Counted from the stretch's first letter, positions 25,173 through 33,732 are shown. The stretch is DNA of 64,000 nucleotides from Amycolatopsis sp. GM8 (GCF_021653975.1 NZ_JAJKFK010000009.1:116322-180321); one strand, 5' to 3'. Made by a program: numbers and translations. The notes: generated by a model from the letters alone, not told the origin.

Positions 25173-26296
25173 TTGCCCACCAGTTCCAGCGCTTTTTCAT
25201 ACGCGGCAACGGCTTCCGGTACCCGCCCGGCGCGGCGCAGCAGGTCCGCGCGGGCCGCGGGCAGCAGGTGCGAGTCGAGCCGGACGTGGTCGAGCAGCCG
25301 CAGCCCGGCGTCCGGGCCGGTCGCCATCGCGACCGCGATCGCCCGGTTCAGCTCGACCATCGGTGACGGCGCGAGCATCGCGTACAGGTGCACGATCTGC
25401 GGCCAGTCGGTCTCTTCGGGGGTCCGCGCGTCCGCGTGCACCGCGGCGATCGCGGCCTGTACCGCGTACGGTCCGGCGCTGCCGATCACGAGCCGCCGCC
25501 CTTCGTCGAGCTGGGCCCGGTTCCACAACGTGCGGTCCTGCTCCTCCAACGGAACCAGCCGTCCGGACGCGTCGACCCGCGCGGCCCGGCGGGCGTCGGT
25601 GAGCAGCAGCAACGCGAGCAGCGCGGCGACCGGACGTTCCGGCAGCAGCTCGTACAGCACGCGCGCGAGCCGGATCGCCTCGTCGCACAGGGAATTCTTG
25701 ATCAGGTCGGGGCCCGAGGTCGCGGCGTAGCCCTCGGTGAACAGCAGGTAGATCACCGCGAGCACGGCGGGCAGCCGGTGCGACAGCTCGTCGCTGCCGG
25801 GCACCCGGAACGGGATCCCGGCACCGCGGATCTTCCGTTTCGCGCGCACGATTCGTTGCTGCACAGTGCTTTCCCGCACCAGGAACAGCCGCGCGACCTC
25901 CTCGCTGGACAGTCCGCCGAGGCAGCGCAGGATCAGGGCGACCTGCGCCTGCCGGTCCAGGGCCGGGTGACAGCACGTGAAGAACAGCCGCAACCGGTCG
26001 TCCAGCACCGGGCCCTCGACGGGCGGCGGCGCGGGTTGCTCCGCCAAGTCGGCGAGATGCGCGTCGAGCCGTCGTGCCCCGCGAATCCGGTCGATGGCGC
26101 GGTTCCGCGCGGTGGTGACGAGCCAGGCCGCGGGGTGGTCCGGCACGCCGTCGGCGCGCCACTTTCCGGCGGCGGTCGCGTAGGCGTCGGCGAGCGCCTC
26201 CTCAGCGAGGTCGAAGTCGCCGAGGAGGCTGATCAGCCGGGCCAGCACGCGGCCGTGTTCCGCCCGGAACACGGCCGCCAGCGGATCGGTGCTCAT
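25118..26296 (-). CDS. ECF42-type RNA polymerase sigma factor with C-terminal extension
   Basis: A 392-residue sigma factor, about twice ECF length. Regions 2 and 4 occupy residues 1-180 (AEEALADAYATAAGKW, and SSEEVARLFLVRESTVQQRI). The long C-terminal part is a helical TPR-like domain (ELNRAIAVAMATGPDAGLRLL) typical of the ECF42 group, where it affects sigma activity. ATG 26296 begins one base after the stop of the DGPF gene. No anti-sigma factor is present; in this group the DGPF protein and the extension are thought to take over control. Confidence 0.9.
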   Translation of the reverse strand: MSTDPLAAVFRAEHGRVLARLISLLGDFDLAEEALADAYATAAGKWRADGVPDHPAAWLVTTARNRAIDRIRGARRLDAHLADLAEQPAPPPVEGPVLDDRLRLFFTCCHPALDRQAQVALILRCLGGLSSEEVARLFLVRESTVQQRIVRAKRKIRGAGIPFRVPGSDELSHRLPAVLAVIYLLFTEGYAATSGPDLIKNSLCDEAIRLARVLYELLPERPVAALLALLLLTDARRAARVDASGRLVPLEEQDRTLWNRAQLDEGRRLVIGSAGPYAVQAAIAAVHADARTPEETDWPQIVHLYAMLAPSPMVELNRAIAVAMATGPDAGLRLLDHVRLDSHLLPAARADLLRRAGRVPEAVAAYEKALELVGNQVEREYLERRLGELTSS

Positions 26297-26297
26297 C

Positions 26298-26627
26298 TCA
26301 GTGCGCGAGCGGCCGGACCTCGACCGCGCCGTACTGGGTGGCGGGGCACTGGGCGGCCCACTTGAGCGCCTCGTCCAGGTTCTCGCACTCGAACAGGTAG
26401 TAGCCGCCGAGCTGCTCGCGGGCCTCCGCGAACGGGCCGTCGGTGAACAGCTCCTCGTTGTCACGTACCCGGATGGTCGTCGCGGTGGACGAAGCCAGCA
26501 GCCGGGCGCCGGCCTGGAAGACCCCGGCCTCGGTCAGCCGCCGGGCGTAATCCTCGAACTCGGGGCTGATCTTGCTGTAGTCCGCGGGCGCCGTCTCGTC
26601 GATGTAGATCATGACCAGGTACTGCAT
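26298..26627 (-). CDS. DGPF-domain (YCII-like) protein, ECF42 partner
   Basis: A 109-residue YCII-fold protein with the namesake FTDGPFAEAREQLGGYYLFE motif, starting MQYLVMIYIDE. DGPF proteins are the standard genomic partners of ECF42 sigma factors and are usually their targets. It lies immediately upstream of the sigma gene in the same operon. A CRP-like palindrome lies 75 bp before its start. Catalytic activity is unknown. Confidence 0.9.
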   Translation of the reverse strand: MQYLVMIYIDETAPADYSKISPEFEDYARRLTEAGVFQAGARLLASSTATTIRVRDNEELFTDGPFAEAREQLGGYYLFECENLDEALKWAAQCPATQYGAVEVRPLAH

Positions 26628-26701
26628 GGTGAAATCCCTTCTTCTCGGTCAGCGTGCCCGGTAAGGACGACAGGCGGGCGGCCGGATCGACAGGGAGTGT
26701 A

Positions 26702-26717
26702 TGTGACCTGAGTCACA
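26702..26717. promoter_or_regulatory. perfect CRP/FNR-type site TGTGA-N6-TCACA
   Basis: TGTGACCTGAGTCACA matches the CRP-family consensus exactly on both arms, with flanking A/T extending the dyad to 26701-26718. It lies 75-90 bp upstream of the DGPF start and touches the stop codon of the TetR gene, so control of the DGPF-sigma operon is the likely role. Confidence 0.65.
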
Positions 26718-27383
26718 TCATCGGCACCAGTGGTCCATGACGTCGCGCACATCGACGGTGTCGAGCGCGGACACCGGCAGCGGGGACGGCTTGCCGGTCT
26801 CGGCGCGCAGGCTGTCGATCAACAGCGCCGCGTACCGCCGCCACTGCTGCGGTGCGACCCGGTGGGTGTACTCGGCCGCGGCGCCGATCATCTTGAACAG
26901 CATCGGCATGTCTTCCGCCTCGAAGTCCTCGCGCAGCTTCCCGGCCCGCTTCGCGCGACAGACCATCTCGTGCGCCAGCGGGATCAGCTTGTCTCGCGCC
27001 ATCGCGACCTTGTCGTGCCCGAACGCCGTGCTGAGCATCACATCGTGCAGCCCGCGGTCCTCGGCGATGAGCGCGGCCGCCGCCCACAGGAAGTCCTGCA
27101 GGGCCTGCCACGGGTCGGGATTGTCCAGCGATTCGCTCATCAGCCGGCCGATGTCCTCGAGGCGGTCCGCGAACATGGCCTCGACCAGGTGCTCCTTGTT
27201 GGGGAAGCGGCGATAGACCGTCCCCACACCCAATCCCGCGTGATGAGCGACGTCGTCGAGCGTCGTATCCATGCCACGTTCCCGGAAGACCTCACGGGCA
27301 CTGGTGATGATCCGCTGACGGTTGCGTTCGGCGTCGCGCCTGAGCGGCCGCTCCATTGCGGTCCGCGATGTGTCCGGCGTCAT
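26718..27383 (-). CDS. TetR family regulator, probable repressor of the divergent exporter
   Basis: A 221-residue TetR regulator with helix-turn-helix TTLDDVAHHAGLGVGTVYRRF near residues 40-60 and a ligand-binding helical domain behind it. ATG 27383 is chosen (MTPDTSRT); ATG 27392 is an alternative. It is divergent from a DHA2 exporter with about 100 bp between starts, the classic arrangement of a drug-responsive repressor and its pump. Confidence 0.9.
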   Translation of the reverse strand: MTPDTSRTAMERPLRRDAERNRQRIITSAREVFRERGMDTTLDDVAHHAGLGVGTVYRRFPNKEHLVEAMFADRLEDIGRLMSESLDNPDPWQALQDFLWAAAALIAEDRGLHDVMLSTAFGHDKVAMARDKLIPLAHEMVCRAKRAGKLREDFEAEDMPMLFKMIGAAAEYTHRVAPQQWRRYAALLIDSLRAETGKPSPLPVSALDTVDVRDVMDHWCR

Positions 27384-27406
27384 GATTCCCATTCTACCCG
27401 GAAGTC

Positions 27407-27416
27407 GAGGCGCCTC
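27407..27416. promoter_or_regulatory. candidate TetR operator
   Basis: GAGGCGCCTC is a perfect 10-bp palindrome within an imperfect longer dyad (AAGT ... ACTT at the edges) in the middle of the TetR/exporter gap. GGAG-GT-CTCC at about 27454-27463 is a second weak candidate. Confidence 0.35.
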
Positions 27417-27484
27417 CTCCACTTCCTGTACCGTGGATCGTGAAAGGGGAGGTCTCCACTCCACATATGTTTGCGAGGACCAGT

Positions 27485-28987
27485 ATGCCTGACTCGTCAA
27501 CGGCCGTCGCCGAACCCAGAACGGGTGGCGCCACGACCGAAGATCCACATCACTCACGTCGCTGGCTGATCCTCGTGGTCATCAGCCTGGCGCAGCTGAT
27601 GGTCGTGCTCGACTCGACCGTCGTGAACATCGCACTGCCCACCGCGCAGCACGACCTCGGCTTCTCGAGCGACGCGCGGCAATGGGTGGTCACCGCCTAC
27701 GCACTCGCCTTCGGCAGCCTGCTGCTGCTCGGCGGCCGGGTGGCCGACCTGTTCGGCCGCAAGTACGCACTCCTGATCGGGCTCGCCGGGTTCGCCGCGG
27801 CGTCCGCGATCGGCGGCGCGGCCAACGGGTTCGAGATGCTCGTCATCGCACGCGCGGCGCAGGGGGTCTTCGCCGCGCTGCTCGCACCGGCCGCGCTCTC
27901 GCTGCTGACCACGACATTCACCGACGTCAAGGAACGTGGCCGGGCGTTCGGCATCTTCGGGGCGATCGTCGGCGCGGGTGCCGCGATCGGCCTGCTGCTC
28001 GGGGGCGTGCTCACCGAATACCTGAACTGGCGCTGGTGCATGTACGTGAACATCGTGTTCGCCGTCATCGCGCTCATCGGTGCCATGACGCTGCTGGTGC
28101 ACCGCCCGTCGGAGCACCGGCCCAAGCTCGACCTGCCGGGCACGGTCGCCGCGTCGGGCGGTCTGTTCGCGCTGGTCTACGGCTTCTCCAACGCCGAGAC
28201 GCACGACTGGTCCTCGGCTCTGGTGTGGGGGTTCCTGGCCGCGGGGGTCGTGCTGCTCATCGCATTCGTCGTGCTGCAGAACCGGACCAAGCATCCGCTG
28301 CTGCCGCTGCGCGTCGTGCTCGACCGCAACCGCGGCGGCGCCTACCTCGCGGTGTTCATGCTCGGCATCGGCATGTTCGGGATCTTCCTGTTCCTGACCT
28401 ACTACCTGCAGCAGAACCTCGGCTTCTCGCCGGTCACCTCCGGTGTCGCGTTCTTGCCGATGGTGGCCGCGCTGATGATCACGGCCACCACCGCGACCGC
28501 CACGCTGCTGCCGCGATTCGGGGCGAAGCCGCTGGTCGGGATCGGCATGCTGGTCGCGGGGGCCGGGCTGTTCTGGCTGAGCGCGATCGACACCAGCAGC
28601 ACCTATGCGAACGGCGTGCTGCTCCCGCTGATCGTGGTCGGCCTGGGCATCGGCCTGTCGATGGCGCCGTCGATGAACGTCGCGACGTCCGGGGTCGCCC
28701 GGCACGACGCGGGGGTCGCGTCGGCGATGGTGAACACCGGGCAGCAGGTCGGTGGCTCGATCGGCACCGCGCTGCTGAGCTCGATCGCCGCGAACGCGGT
28801 GACCTCGTTCGCCGCGGGCAAGGCGGCGACGCCGCAGGTGATGGCCGAGGCCGCGATCCACAGCTACACCACGGCGTTCATCTGGGCCGGTGCGATCTTC
28901 GTGGCCGGCGCGGTCATCTGCTACCTGCTACTCAAGCCGGGCGTGCAGGAGCAGCCGGCGGGCGAGCCGGCCGCCGTCCACATGTGA
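27485..28987 (+). CDS. DHA2 family MFS multidrug exporter (EmrB/QacA type)
   Basis: A 500-residue transporter with about 14 membrane segments. Motif D1 (LDSTVVNIALPTAQ) and motif A (GRVADLFGRK) are diagnostic of the DHA2 drug:H+ antiporters. ATG 27485 follows GCGAGGA; a GTG start at 27440 would add an unlikely tail. The divergent TetR regulator suggests drug-inducible expression. The stop faces the ParB-like gene 25 bp away. Confidence 0.92.
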   Translation: MPDSSTAVAEPRTGGATTEDPHHSRRWLILVVISLAQLMVVLDSTVVNIALPTAQHDLGFSSDARQWVVTAYALAFGSLLLLGGRVADLFGRKYALLIGLAGFAAASAIGGAANGFEMLVIARAAQGVFAALLAPAALSLLTTTFTDVKERGRAFGIFGAIVGAGAAIGLLLGGVLTEYLNWRWCMYVNIVFAVIALIGAMTLLVHRPSEHRPKLDLPGTVAASGGLFALVYGFSNAETHDWSSALVWGFLAAGVVLLIAFVVLQNRTKHPLLPLRVVLDRNRGGAYLAVFMLGIGMFGIFLFLTYYLQQNLGFSPVTSGVAFLPMVAALMITATTATATLLPRFGAKPLVGIGMLVAGAGLFWLSAIDTSSTYANGVLLPLIVVGLGIGLSMAPSMNVATSGVARHDAGVASAMVNTGQQVGGSIGTALLSSIAANAVTSFAAGKAATPQVMAEAAIHSYTTAFIWAGAIFVAGAVICYLLLKPGVQEQPAGEPAAVHM

Positions 28988-29012
28988 CACTCGCCGCGTT
29001 CCCGCCGGTGCC

Positions 29013-29861
29013 TCAGTGCCGGCGGGAACGCAGCGCTTCGATCACTTCGTCGTCCCAGCGGTGGGTGCGGATGAGGCGGTAGCGCTCGCCCGCGACCCAC
29101 ATGTACGCCTCCGCCTCGGTGCGGTCTCCGATCAGATCGGCCTGCCGAAGCATCTGCACGACCGGCTCGTATTCGTCGTGGTACCAACGGTTCGCGACCG
29201 CGGCGCGGTCGAGGAACCCGCCCTTGTCCTGCATCAGCCGGAAGCCCCACGCCTCGACGTGCTCGCCGAGCATCGCGTAGTGCCACGGGTCGGCCAGCAC
29301 GATCGCCGCGCGTGCTTCGCCCGTCAGCGGTACGCGTTCCAGGAACAGCCGGCGGTAGTCCTTGACGATCAGGTCACCGCGGTAGCGGATTCCTTCGGGT
29401 TTGAGCTTAGTTCGCACCTCGGTCACGTAGGCGTCTATTGTGGACAGTCCTAACGCGTGCGCGACGGACACCCGGTGGTGCCCGTCGATAATGAAATGCA
29501 GGTCACCGACCCGGTACACCTCGATCGCCGGCAGGGACTCGCCGCGGCGAGCGGCCAGCGCCAGCCGTTCCCAGCGTTCGCGCACCCGCCCGGAAGTCGG
29601 GCGGAACCGGCGGTCGAAATCGCGGCCGCGGTCCACGCTGCCGACGATCGAGTCGAGCCGGATCACCCGCGTCCCGAGCCGCCGCTCGCCCTGGTAGCCC
29701 AGTGCGTCGACGACCTCGTCGAACGGCAGCATGATGTTGACGTCGTCGGGTTCGCGGCGCAGCCGGTTCGCCAGCCGGGACAGCACCTGGCGGCGGCGGG
29801 CCCGCAGGAAGTCGTGCTCGGCGTCGGCGCGCGGGAAGCCGGTGTCCCTGGCCGGGCTCAC
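29013..29861 (-). CDS. ParB/Srx-like nuclease-fold protein
   Basis: A 282-residue protein with a central ParB/sulfiredoxin-like domain (about residues 64-155). The key motif is HFIIDGHHRVSVAHALG (G127-H-H-R130), the phosphoryl-binding signature of ParB-like folds, here presumably NTP-binding. No helix-turn-helix DNA-binding domain is apparent, so this is not a chromosome-partition ParB. GTG 29861 overlaps the stop of the upstream phosphoesterase gene. A nucleotide-linked role with that enzyme is inference. Confidence 0.75.
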   Translation of the reverse strand: MSPARDTGFPRADAEHDFLRARRRQVLSRLANRLRREPDDVNIMLPFDEVVDALGYQGERRLGTRVIRLDSIVGSVDRGRDFDRRFRPTSGRVRERWERLALAARRGESLPAIEVYRVGDLHFIIDGHHRVSVAHALGLSTIDAYVTEVRTKLKPEGIRYRGDLIVKDYRRLFLERVPLTGEARAAIVLADPWHYAMLGEHVEAWGFRLMQDKGGFLDRAAVANRWYHDEYEPVVQMLRQADLIGDRTEAEAYMWVAGERYRLIRTHRWDDEVIEALRSRRH

Positions 29862-30514
29862 ACCGGCACCTCGCCCAGGTCCAGCACGTGCGCGCCCACC
29901 ACGTTGCGGACCCGGGTGATGCCGAGCCGGTGCTCGGGCGGATGCTCGCCGTACGGGTGGATATGCCCGTGCAGCAACCATTTCGGCGCCAGTTTCTCAA
30001 CCGTCCACAACAGACAATCGAAGCCGTGGTGCGGTGGGTCTTCGCGGTCGCCCACCCCGCGCGGCGGGGCGTGCGTGAGCAGGATGTCCACCCCGCGCCC
30101 GTCCCGGCGGCGACGGCGCTGGGCTTCGCGCACGAGCCGACGGGCGCGACGGGCCTGCTGCGCCTGGGTCCACTGGTTCGGACCGTTGCTGTAGCGGACC
30201 GAACCACCCAGGCCCGCGATGCGCAGCCCCGCGACGTCGACCACCCGGCCGTCGGCGTTGATCGCACCGGGCGGGCCGGGCCAGGTCTGCGGGAAGCCCG
30301 CGCGCAGCCATAGTCCGCCGGAGCGGGTGAAACCGGTCAGGTCGGTGTCATGGTTGCCCGGCACGAAAACGCACGGCCGGTCCGCGGTGTCGGCGAGATA
30401 GCCGAGGTAGTCGTACGGCAGATCGCCCGCACCCAGCACGAGGTCGACGTCGGCGCGGACCCCGTGGGTCCACAACCGTTCGTCGACCTCATCCGCGACA
30501 ACGAGGGCGCGCAC
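29858..30514 (-). CDS. calcineurin-like metallophosphoesterase with altered first motif
   Basis: A 218-residue metallophosphoesterase. Metal motifs GAGD (D31), PGNHD (53-56), LLTHAPP and LHGHIHPYG are present. The first motif, normally D-x-H, reads VVADEVDE: Asp8 is kept but the His is replaced by Val, so metal binding or activity may differ. It starts at GTG 30514 and is translationally coupled to the ParB-like gene. The substrate is unknown. Confidence 0.85.
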   Translation of the reverse strand: MRALVVADEVDERLWTHGVRADVDLVLGAGDLPYDYLGYLADTADRPCVFVPGNHDTDLTGFTRSGGLWLRAGFPQTWPGPPGAINADGRVVDVAGLRIAGLGGSVRYSNGPNQWTQAQQARRARRLVREAQRRRRRDGRGVDILLTHAPPRGVGDREDPPHHGFDCLLWTVEKLAPKWLLHGHIHPYGEHPPEHRLGITRVRNVVGAHVLDLGEVPV

Positions 30515-30530
30515 GGCCTCACACTACGTG

Positions 30531-30647
30531 CTATTTGGCCGCGCCCGCGAGTTCCGGGTGGTCGGCGATGAAGAAGACGACGGTTCCGATCCACAGCAGG
30601 CAGGCGGTCAGGACCCAGAACTTGAGGTTCGTCAGAAAGCGGGACAT
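30531..30647 (-). CDS. 38-residue single-pass membrane peptide next to corA
   Basis: A short gene starting ATG 30647 after GAGAGGAG, encoding MSRFLTNLKFWVLTACLLWI and a short acidic tail. It has one membrane helix with positive residues before it, so the C-terminus faces outside. It lies 38 bp downstream of the corA stop, same strand, with its own strong ribosome binding site, and 16 bp before the phosphoesterase start. A small accessory subunit of CorA or a general membrane stress peptide are both possible. I do not recognise the family. Confidence 0.72.
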   Translation of the reverse strand: MSRFLTNLKFWVLTACLLWIGTVVFFIADHPELAGAAK

Positions 30648-30685
30648 GGGAACACTCCTCTCGCGAGTTTCAGGAAGAAAAAAGG

Positions 30686-31768
30686 TCAGAGCCATTTGTT
30701 CTTCCGGAATATTCGGTAGAGGAGCAGGCAGATACTGAGAATGACGACGAGCACCATCGGATAACCGAAGCGCCAGTGCAGTTCCGGCATGAAGTCGAAG
30801 TTCATCCCGTAGATGCCGGCGATCATCGTCGGCACCGTGATGATCGCCGCCCACGCGGTGATCTTGCGCATATCGGTGTTCTGCTGCAGCGAGATCTTCG
30901 CCACTGTCGCGTCGACCAGTGTGGTGAGCAACTCGTCGAAGCTCGCGATCCGTTCGGAGACAGTGATCAGGTGGTCGTCGACGTCCCGGAAGTACGAGCG
31001 GACCTCGTCGGGGACCAGCCGGGTGAAGCCCTCGGAAAGCCGCCGCACCGGCGGCGCGAGCGGCACCACGGCGCGCCGCAGCTCCAGCACTTCGCGCTTC
31101 ATCAGGTAGATCTGCTCGGCGCTGACCTGCGTGCGCGGCGCGAAGACGCGGGTCTCCATCTCCTCGATGTCGTCCTCGATCGCGCTGGTCACCTCGAGAT
31201 AGTGGTCCACCACGTGATCGGTGATGGCGTGCAGCACCGCGGACGGCCCCGCCTTGAGGGATTCCGGGTCCTCGTCGAGGTCACGGCGCAGCCGGGCGAG
31301 CCCGGAGTGCGCGCCGTGGCGCACGGTGATGATGAAGTCCAGGCCGAGGAACGCCATCAGCTCGCCGGTCTCGACGATCTCGTTGGCCGTCGTCGGCGAC
31401 TCGTGCTCGACGTAACGCAGCGTCTTCAGCACCATGAACAGCGTGTCGTCGTAGCGTTCGAGCTTGGGCCGCTGGTGCGCCTGCACCGCGTCCTCGACGG
31501 CGAGTTCGTGCAGCCCGTACATCTCCGCGATGCCCTGGATCTGCTCGGAGTCCGGCTCGTGCAGACCGATCCAGACGAAACCCTCGCGCCGGCGGCGGAC
31601 CTCCTTGATGGCTTCGGCATGGGACCAGCGGCCGTGCAGCCGCTTGCCGTCGACGTAGACGGCGCAGTCGACGATGTAGGCCGAAAGTGGCACCGGAATC
31701 GGCGGTTCGACGCGCGCGCGACCGTTCCCGCGGCCGCGCAGGCCACCGAGGGAGGGAATGGCAGGCAT
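30686..31768 (-). CDS. corA: CorA magnesium/cobalt channel
   Basis: A 360-residue CorA-family divalent-cation channel. The large cytoplasmic funnel domain ends in two C-terminal membrane helices, with the selectivity motif YGMNFDFMPE between them (replacing the common GMNFxxMPE loop exactly) and a basic KNKWL end. ATG 31768 is chosen. It matches Rv1239c, which follows sugC in mycobacteria; here about 7 kb of other genes intervene. I searched its leader for an M-box magnesium riboswitch and found none. Confidence 0.94.
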   Translation of the reverse strand: MPAIPSLGGLRGRGNGRARVEPPIPVPLSAYIVDCAVYVDGKRLHGRWSHAEAIKEVRRRREGFVWIGLHEPDSEQIQGIAEMYGLHELAVEDAVQAHQRPKLERYDDTLFMVLKTLRYVEHESPTTANEIVETGELMAFLGLDFIITVRHGAHSGLARLRRDLDEDPESLKAGPSAVLHAITDHVVDHYLEVTSAIEDDIEEMETRVFAPRTQVSAEQIYLMKREVLELRRAVVPLAPPVRRLSEGFTRLVPDEVRSYFRDVDDHLITVSERIASFDELLTTLVDATVAKISLQQNTDMRKITAWAAIITVPTMIAGIYGMNFDFMPELHWRFGYPMVLVVILSICLLLYRIFRKNKWL

Positions 31769-31784
31769 GGGGTCTCCTGGCTGA

Positions 31785-32016
31785 CGTAGTGCGTACTACG
31801 ACGGCCGCGCGGTGTCGTCCGCCCGGCCGCTACCAGCGTCTCCCGGAAAGTGGTCTAGCGCGTGGAGCTCGACCCGGCTGGGGGAACGCTGGTCTTACTA
31901 GGGAGCGGACTATCGCCACTGCTCATCTTGCGTTCCTCACCTCCTCGGGCCGGGGACAATGTGCCGGTGGTCGCGTTGACGCGAGCCCTCCGTTGGTCGA
32001 GGGTACTCCTCGACCA
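31785..32016. other. corA-maoC divergent gap with two hairpins
   Basis: The 300-bp gap 31769-32068 contains CGTAGT-GCGT-ACTACG (31785-31800), close to the corA start. It also contains TGGTCGAGG-GTACT-CCTCGACCA (31994-32002 with 32008-32016), a perfect 9-bp stem 53 bp before the MaoC start. They look like an operator and a leader hairpin respectively. No gene is credible in the gap. Confidence 0.45.
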
Positions 32017-32068
32017 CCAGTCACGTCGTTCTCGGTCGATGTGGCGTTACCCATTCCAGGAGTGTGCG

Positions 32069-32572
32069 GTGCAGTTCGGGCGGTATTTCGAAGAGTTCGA
32101 GGTGGGCGCGGTGTACAAGCACTGGCCGGGCAAGACGGTGACCGAATACGACGACCATCTGTTCTGCCTGCTCACCATGAACCACCACCCGCTGCACCTG
32201 GACGCGCACTATGCGGGGGAAACCACCGACTTCGGCAAGAACGTCGTGGTGGGCAACTACGTCTATTCACTGCTGCTGGGCATGTCGGTGCCGGACGTCT
32301 CCGGCAAGGCGATCGCGAACCTGGAGGTCGAATCGCTCAAACACGTGAAGCCGACCTTCCACGGTGACACGATCTACGGTGAGACCGAGGTGCTCGACAA
32401 GACCCCGTCGCGGTCGAAGGACGACCGGGGCGTCGTGTACGTCGAGACCCGGGGCTACAAGCAGGACGGCACAATCGTGTGCACCTTCCGCCGCAAGGTG
32501 ATGGTGCCCAAGCGTTCCTACGGTGAAGCCCGGGGTGGCGAGCAACCCGCCCGCCCGGTACCGCACGAATGA
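32069..32572 (+). CDS. MaoC family dehydratase
   Basis: A 167-residue single hot-dog MaoC protein, resembling the mesaconyl-CoA/methylmalyl-CoA dehydratase branch. The segments YFEEFEVGAVYKHWPGKTV and LTMNHHPLHLD carry the likely catalytic His/Asn-Asp positions, with VVGNYVYSLLLGM following. GTG 32069 is preceded by CAGGAG at 7 nt. Longer frames upstream cross the leader hairpin and are rejected. It is followed 12 bp later by a DUF2332 gene, probably in one operon. The exact substrate is unknown. Confidence 0.87.
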   Translation: MQFGRYFEEFEVGAVYKHWPGKTVTEYDDHLFCLLTMNHHPLHLDAHYAGETTDFGKNVVVGNYVYSLLLGMSVPDVSGKAIANLEVESLKHVKPTFHGDTIYGETEVLDKTPSRSKDDRGVVYVETRGYKQDGTIVCTFRRKVMVPKRSYGEARGGEQPARPVPHE

Positions 32573-32584
32573 CAGGAGGCTTGG

Positions 32585-33685
32585 GTGTCCGTCGCACTCG
32601 ACGAGGTCAAACAGCGGCTGCGTGAGTTCGCGGCGGGGCAGGCTGCCGGGGTGTCGCCGCTGTACGAGCACCTTGCCACGAAAGCGGCGGAGGACGACGA
32701 GGTCGCCGGCCTGCTGACGGAGGCGACGGACGGCGCGGCGTTGTTACTGGCCGCCGCGCACCGGCTGGTCCAGGCCGATCCCATCCACCCGCTTTCCCGC
32801 TATTACCCGTCGCTGGGCGGTTTCGACGGGGTCGACAGCGCGACCTGGCCGGTGTTCCGCGAGTTCCTGGTGGAGCGGGCGGACAAGGTGCGCGCGATCG
32901 TCTCGACCCGGCACGCCGAGACCAACGAGGTGGGCCGCGCGGCCGCGCTGTACCCGGCCGTCGCGATGGCCGCGAAGCAGGCCGGCGGCAAGGTCGCGTT
33001 GCTGGAAGTCGGGTGCAGCGGGGGTTTGCTGCTCGGGCTGGACACGTTCGGCTACCGGTATCAGTGCGACGGTGGTGAGCAGTTGCTCGCCGGGCCCGCG
33101 AAGGCGGCGGTCGGCCTGCACTGCGCGCTCGGCCTCGAGCCGGGCGCGGTGCTGCCGAAGCTGCCCAAGAAAGTGAGCGTGGGCGCGAAAGTCGGGCTCG
33201 ACCGGGCGCCGGTCGATGTGTCCGATGAGGACGAGCTGGCGTGGCTGGAGGCGTGCGTGTGGGCCGACCAGCTCGACCGGATCCGCCTGCTGCGCGCGGC
33301 GGCCGCGGCGCAGCGCAAGTCCGCGCCGGAACTGGTGACCGGCGACGCGGTGGACGATCTCGCGGCCGCCGCCGCGCGCACCGGCGACCTGCCGCTGGTG
33401 GTCTTGACCAGTCGGGTGCTGGCCCACCTGGCCGAGGAACGGCGGGCGGAGTTCGTCGAGGGCGTGGCGAAGCTCGCCGCGTCGCGTCCCGTGTGGTGGG
33501 TCAGCGACGAGCCGTACGAGGCCGGGCTGTCGTATCTACTGCCGGGCCGCCCGGAGCTGAACTTCTTCGACGGCACCGGCCTGTGCACCCTCGGCCTGGT
33601 CTCGTGGCGCCACGGCGCCGCGGAGGCCTGGGCACTGGCCCAGACCTCCCGCCACGGCAACCGCATGACCTGGCTGGCCCCCTGA
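32585..33685 (+). CDS. DUF2332 family protein
   Basis: A 366-residue protein of the actinobacterial DUF2332 family, recognised by ADPIHPLSRYYPSLGG, the QTNEVGRAAAL-like segment (ETNEVGRAAALYPA) and LLEVGCSGGLLLGLD, which resembles a SAM-binding glycine loop. The fold may be methyltransferase-like. GTG 32585 is 12 bp after the MaoC stop. Function unknown. A repeat array begins 7 bp after its stop. Confidence 0.85.
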   Translation: MSVALDEVKQRLREFAAGQAAGVSPLYEHLATKAAEDDEVAGLLTEATDGAALLLAAAHRLVQADPIHPLSRYYPSLGGFDGVDSATWPVFREFLVERADKVRAIVSTRHAETNEVGRAAALYPAVAMAAKQAGGKVALLEVGCSGGLLLGLDTFGYRYQCDGGEQLLAGPAKAAVGLHCALGLEPGAVLPKLPKKVSVGAKVGLDRAPVDVSDEDELAWLEACVWADQLDRIRLLRAAAAAQRKSAPELVTGDAVDDLAAAAARTGDLPLVVLTSRVLAHLAEERRAEFVEGVAKLAASRPVWWVSDEPYEAGLSYLLPGRPELNFFDGTGLCTLGLVSWRHGAAEAWALAQTSRHGNRMTWLAP

Positions 33686-33691
33686 CCCCCG

Positions 33692-33732
33692 CGAGTCCGA
33701 CGCTCGCGACGCCGAGTCCGACGCTCGCGACG
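33692..33732 (+). repeat. two exact 20-bp copies, 21-bp period (GAGTCCGAC unit)
   Basis: CGAGTCCGACGCTCGCGACG occurs at 33692-33711 and again, identical, at 33713-33732. The next unit (GTGTTTGCCGTTCGCG) has the same length and aligns with it, linking this unit to the GTGTTTGCC arrays. Reverse-orientation copies occur at 47201-47246. Confidence 0.85.

Noticed and set aside
30686..31800. M-box magnesium riboswitch upstream of corA
   Set aside because: The short leader shows only a small CGTAGT/ACTACG dyad and none of the conserved M-box segments.
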